A stretch of 24,388 nucleotides of DNA, taken from an uncultured Clostridia bacterium (GTDB lineage: Bacteria > Bacillota > Clostridia > Oscillospirales > Acutalibacteraceae). Numbering within the stretch: the first letter of the stretch is position 1; each line of letters starts with the position of its first letter. Below the pieces are notes generated by a model. That model saw only the letters and a list, made by a program, of their open reading frames with translations, was not told the DNA's origin and did not search any database. Location of the stretch: the NCBI GenBank assembly GCA_946042285.1, contig CAMGDK010000009.1, positions 1 through 24,388 of the forward strand, read 5' to 3'. The translations under genes and the position numbers were made by a program. Of the stretch, positions 21,908 to 24,388 are shown piece by piece.

Positions 21908-23584
21908 ATGGCAAACAAGGTTTACGGCAGTAATAATGAGCCGCTCAAAATTCAGTTTATTACCGACACTCACTATTACTCAAGAAAAATCGGTACACAG
22001 GGTAAGGCTTACGAAAAGGCAGAGTCAAAATCACAAAAGGTAATCAAGGACAGCGACCTTGTTATCAAGGCAGGCTTTGATATGCTTCTTGCCGATAAGT
22101 CAACAGACATTATTGTCCTTTCCGGTGACACGACAAGAGACGGCGAGCTTGAATCTCATAAGGAATTTATAGAGATGCTTCGCGATTTGAAGAAAAAGGG
22201 CAAAAGAGTATATGTTATTACCGCTACACACGATTATCGCAGCGGCGGTGTAGCACCCGGCTATGACGGAGACAATGAAATTCGTGTTCCTGCTGTTGAG
22301 GATAGGCATGACCTTTGGGATATGTACTATGAGTTCGGTCCTAATGAGGCAATCGCTACTCATCCTCATTCAATGAGCTATGTTGTTCAGCTTGCAGACG
22401 GTTACAGGCTTTTTGCTCTTAACGACGACTATAACTACAATGAAGAGGCAGGCGGCTCAGGCTATTCAGAGGATTGCATGAAATGGATTTTCGAGCAGCT
22501 TGAGGATGCAAAGAAAAACGATCAGTTTGTAATTGCAATGACTCATCACCCGATGATTTCGCCGTCACCGTTTTATTCAATTATCGGCAGTGGCGACATG
22601 CAGCGTAATCATGAAACTACAAGAGAGATGTTTGCTGACGCAGGTCTTCAGGTTATGCTTACCGGTCACACTCATGTACATAACATCGGTTATATCACAA
22701 CCGAAAAGGGTAACAGGTTTTACGATATAGCTGCAGGTTCTATGATTGGTTGCCCTCCTGTAATGCGTAATATAATTCTTGATCCTAAAAACAACAAGGT
22801 TGAGGTTGACACTATCACAATTAAGGATGTACCGGGGCTTGACACAAAGGGCAAGCCGTTTGACGAGTACATGAAGGACTTTTTCTTCGGCATGATTGCC
22901 GAGGTTATTTGGGCAATGGGCAATGACATTGACCACCTTGCAGAAATGACTCCTTCATTCTCGATTCCGGGCGAAAAGGTAAAGAAAATCGGTTGGCTTA
23001 TTAAGCCTATCGGCAAGTGGCTTAACAAGCTTACATTCAAAAAGGTTTGGAGACTTTGCAAAAAGGAGTGCGGACTTAAAAAGGCTGACATTGCCGATAT
23101 TGCAGACAATAAGGTCGTTGACTTTATTCTTGAGCTCGTACAAAATCTTTATTGCGGTGACTCACAGTACACTCCGGATACAAGAGAGTATAAGCTTACA
23201 TGCGGTCTTCTCAACATTATCGATTCGCTTCTTGACACAATTCATTTCAGCATCGGCAAGGTGCTTAAGGGTGCAACAAGTGTAAGAGGACTCGTTGAGC
23301 CTCTCCTTTGGAAGAATTGTGAGTTTAAGGATTCAGATGCAGTGCTTCCGCTTTATCCGCTTTACGACGATGAAAATCCTGCTCCTAAGGCAGAGGAAAA
23401 AGCACCGTTTGTCGATCCTGTAAAGAAGAGCAAAAAAGGTCCTTTGGTGCTTGCAATTATTGTTCTTATCGTTATTTTGTTGCTTGCGATTGTTTTAGGT
23501 ATAGTTGCTCTTGTAGTATGGGCAGTTGTCGCAATTATTCACGCAATAGGCGGTACTGCAGCAATCGGATTATTGTTTAGTTAA
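21908..23584 (+). CDS. Metallophosphoesterase with C-terminal membrane region
   Basis: A 558-aa calcineurin-like phosphoesterase, substrate unknown. D20-x-H22 (TDTHYYS), G73-D74 (SGDTTRDGE), MTHHPM and GHTHVHN are present. At the place of the usual GNHD motif it reads ATHD (T107-H108-D109), so the conserved metal-bridging Asn is Thr. After the catalytic domain (about residues 12-310) comes a roughly 180-residue helical, basic region, then a lysine-rich stretch and a long hydrophobic end (residues about 512-558) of one or two membrane helices. There is no signal peptide, so the enzyme should face the cytosol. It starts 2 nt after the glucosidase stop, with AAGGGGA as ribosome site. Confidence 0.83.
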   Translation: MANKVYGSNNEPLKIQFITDTHYYSRKIGTQGKAYEKAESKSQKVIKDSDLVIKAGFDMLLADKSTDIIVLSGDTTRDGELESHKEFIEMLRDLKKKGKRVYVITATHDYRSGGVAPGYDGDNEIRVPAVEDRHDLWDMYYEFGPNEAIATHPHSMSYVVQLADGYRLFALNDDYNYNEEAGGSGYSEDCMKWIFEQLEDAKKNDQFVIAMTHHPMISPSPFYSIIGSGDMQRNHETTREMFADAGLQVMLTGHTHVHNIGYITTEKGNRFYDIAAGSMIGCPPVMRNIILDPKNNKVEVDTITIKDVPGLDTKGKPFDEYMKDFFFGMIAEVIWAMGNDIDHLAEMTPSFSIPGEKVKKIGWLIKPIGKWLNKLTFKKVWRLCKKECGLKKADIADIADNKVVDFILELVQNLYCGDSQYTPDTREYKLTCGLLNIIDSLLDTIHFSIGKVLKGATSVRGLVEPLLWKNCEFKDSDAVLPLYPLYDDENPAPKAEEKAPFVDPVKKSKKGPLVLAIIVLIVILLLAIVLGIVALVVWAVVAIIHAIGGTAAIGLLFS

Positions 23585-23601
23585 TGAAAAATAAATAAAA
23601 C

Positions 23602-23630
23602 TTGCATTATTTGTAAAATGCTGATATACT
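23602..23630 (+). promoter_or_regulatory. Extended -10 promoter, GtrA-like gene
   Basis: TTGCAT (23602-23607), a 17-nt spacer and TATACT (23625-23630), with TG one base ahead of the -10. TSS near 23637; AAGGAG precedes the ATG at 23668. Confidence 0.8.
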
Positions 23631-23667
23631 GTTGTGGTAATCACATTATATTTAAGGAGAACTTATT

Positions 23668-24276
23668 ATGGCAGAAAAGAAAAAAATCAGTCTCGGCGGC
23701 ATCGACGGCGCAGCTGAGGAAAAGGGCTCACTTGTAAAAACAATATGGCAGCTTGTTAAGTTTCTCGTTGTTTCGGGACTTGTAACAATCATTCAGCTTG
23801 TTCTTGCAAATGTGCTTCCGCTTATCTTTGACAGCGTAACAGCTACTCTTCCTGTATTCTTACAGGGCATCTTTAAGCCGGATGTAATCTTTGATGCATC
23901 AACTGCAAAGGGCGCTGAGCAGATGGCAAAATATGTAGTTGGCGGCGTGGTAACATGGGGTTATTTGCTCCCATTCTTCCTTTCAAACCTTATTGCTAAC
24001 ATCTATGGCTTCTATCAAAACAAAAAGACAACATTTAAGTCAGATGCACCTTGGTACAATTTCGCAATTTACATTGTACTTATGATTGCACTTATCCTCT
24101 TCTCAACATGGTTCCAGGGTTGGTTAGTAGGTGTAATCGCAAAGGCTCCGTGGGCATGGTTAAATTCACTTGCAAGAACAATAGCAGGTCTTGCAGCAGG
24201 ATTTATTCAGATGGTAGTTCTCTTCCCGATGGAGAAGTTCGTACTTCTCAAGGAGAAGAAGAAGGAAGAAGAATAA
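23668..24276 (+). CDS. GtrA-like membrane protein
   Basis: A 202-aa protein with about four membrane segments (residues about 27-55, 88-115, 128-150, 160-190), a charged N-terminus and a lysine/glutamate-rich C-terminus. VKFLVVSGLVTIIQLVLAN followed later by SNLIANIYGFYQNKKTTFK fits the GtrA family pattern, in which the loop ends N-x-K/R-x-T-F. GtrA proteins are thought to help move lipid-linked sugars across the membrane. The loop between helices 1 and 2 (about 56-87) is longer than in typical GtrA proteins of about 120-150 aa. It has its own promoter and terminator. Assignment is by motif and topology, not by alignment. Confidence 0.7.
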   Translation: MAEKKKISLGGIDGAAEEKGSLVKTIWQLVKFLVVSGLVTIIQLVLANVLPLIFDSVTATLPVFLQGIFKPDVIFDASTAKGAEQMAKYVVGGVVTWGYLLPFFLSNLIANIYGFYQNKKTTFKSDAPWYNFAIYIVLMIALILFSTWFQGWLVGVIAKAPWAWLNSLARTIAGLAAGFIQMVVLFPMEKFVLLKEKKKEEE

Positions 24277-24294
24277 TTTTATAATAAATCAACT

Positions 24295-24328
24295 AATAAT
24301 CGGGAAGGTTATTGCCTTCCCGATTATT
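24295..24328 (+). terminator. Rho-independent terminator
   Basis: A 14-bp perfect stem (24295-24308 with 24315-24328) and loop TTATTG, with TTATTTT on the 3' side, right after the GtrA-like gene. Confidence 0.9.
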
Positions 24329-24344
24329 TTGCGTACAGTCACAT

Positions 24345-24388
24345 CTGTCTCTTATACACATCTGACGCTGCCGACGAAGGCTTAGGTG
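24345..24388. other. Nextera sequencing-adapter remnant (artefact)
   Basis: The transposase mosaic end CTGTCTCTTATACACATCT occupies 24345-24363, followed by the rest of the read-1 side adapter to 24377 (GACGCTGCCGACGA). Then comes AGGCTTAG (24378-24385), the reverse complement of the standard Nextera i5 index CTAAGCCT (the 508 index), and GTG (24386-24388), the first bases of the flow-cell arm. This is library sequence, not genome. Confidence 0.97.

Overview
The window reads as a chromosomal piece of a Clostridia-class Firmicute, probably a gut member of the Oscillospiraceae/Ruminococcaceae or a relative. This placement is an inference. It rests on moderately AT-rich DNA, strong AGGAG-type ribosome sites, TTG and GTG starts, textbook sigma-A promoters, and secreted proteins with lysine-rich fibronectin-III tails. 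Gene density is high, and no stretch over 300 bases lacks a gene. I see no mobile elements, CRISPR array or phage genes.

Layout, left to right. 1-1886 holds a minus-strand pair: a DUF2238/YjdF-like membrane protein and a secreted Ig/Fn3-like protein. 1950-3742 holds an acyl-CoA synthetase-like AMP ligase. 3750-4211 is a small YfcE-type phosphoesterase on the minus strand, divergent from three uncharacterised small genes (4266-5133). 5217-9617 is a tight plus-strand operon: an inactive plus active M16 peptidase pair (YmfF/YmfH type), lgt and folD. A membrane-anchored metallophosphoesterase (9657-10748, minus) is divergent from tRNA-Arg(CCG), and their promoters overlap. A HAD phosphatase-like gene follows the tRNA. 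11614-14515 holds a cytosolic GH20 hexosaminidase and an M28 peptidase with membrane segments inserted in its catalytic domain. 14599-15882 is a second secreted Fn3 protein, paralogous to the first at its C-terminus.

15961-19068 (minus) is a polysaccharide-regulation operon: Wzz/CpsC-like modulator, BY-kinase CpsD with a tyrosine-rich tail, CpsB-type PHP phosphatase, and a second PHP phosphatase of the HisK type. No glycosyltransferase or flippase genes lie beside it. Back-to-back promoters separate it from 19224-23584, which holds a GH63/MGH1-like glucosidase and a tail-anchored metallophosphoesterase. A GtrA-like membrane protein (23668-24276) has its own promoter.

The last 44 bases (24345-24388) are not genomic. 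They match the Nextera transposase adapter, an i5 index and the start of the flow-cell arm, so genomic sequence ends at 24344. I found no clearly new defence or mobile system. The best candidates for undescribed biology are the three-gene small-protein operon, the double-PHP kinase operon and the M28 membrane peptidase.
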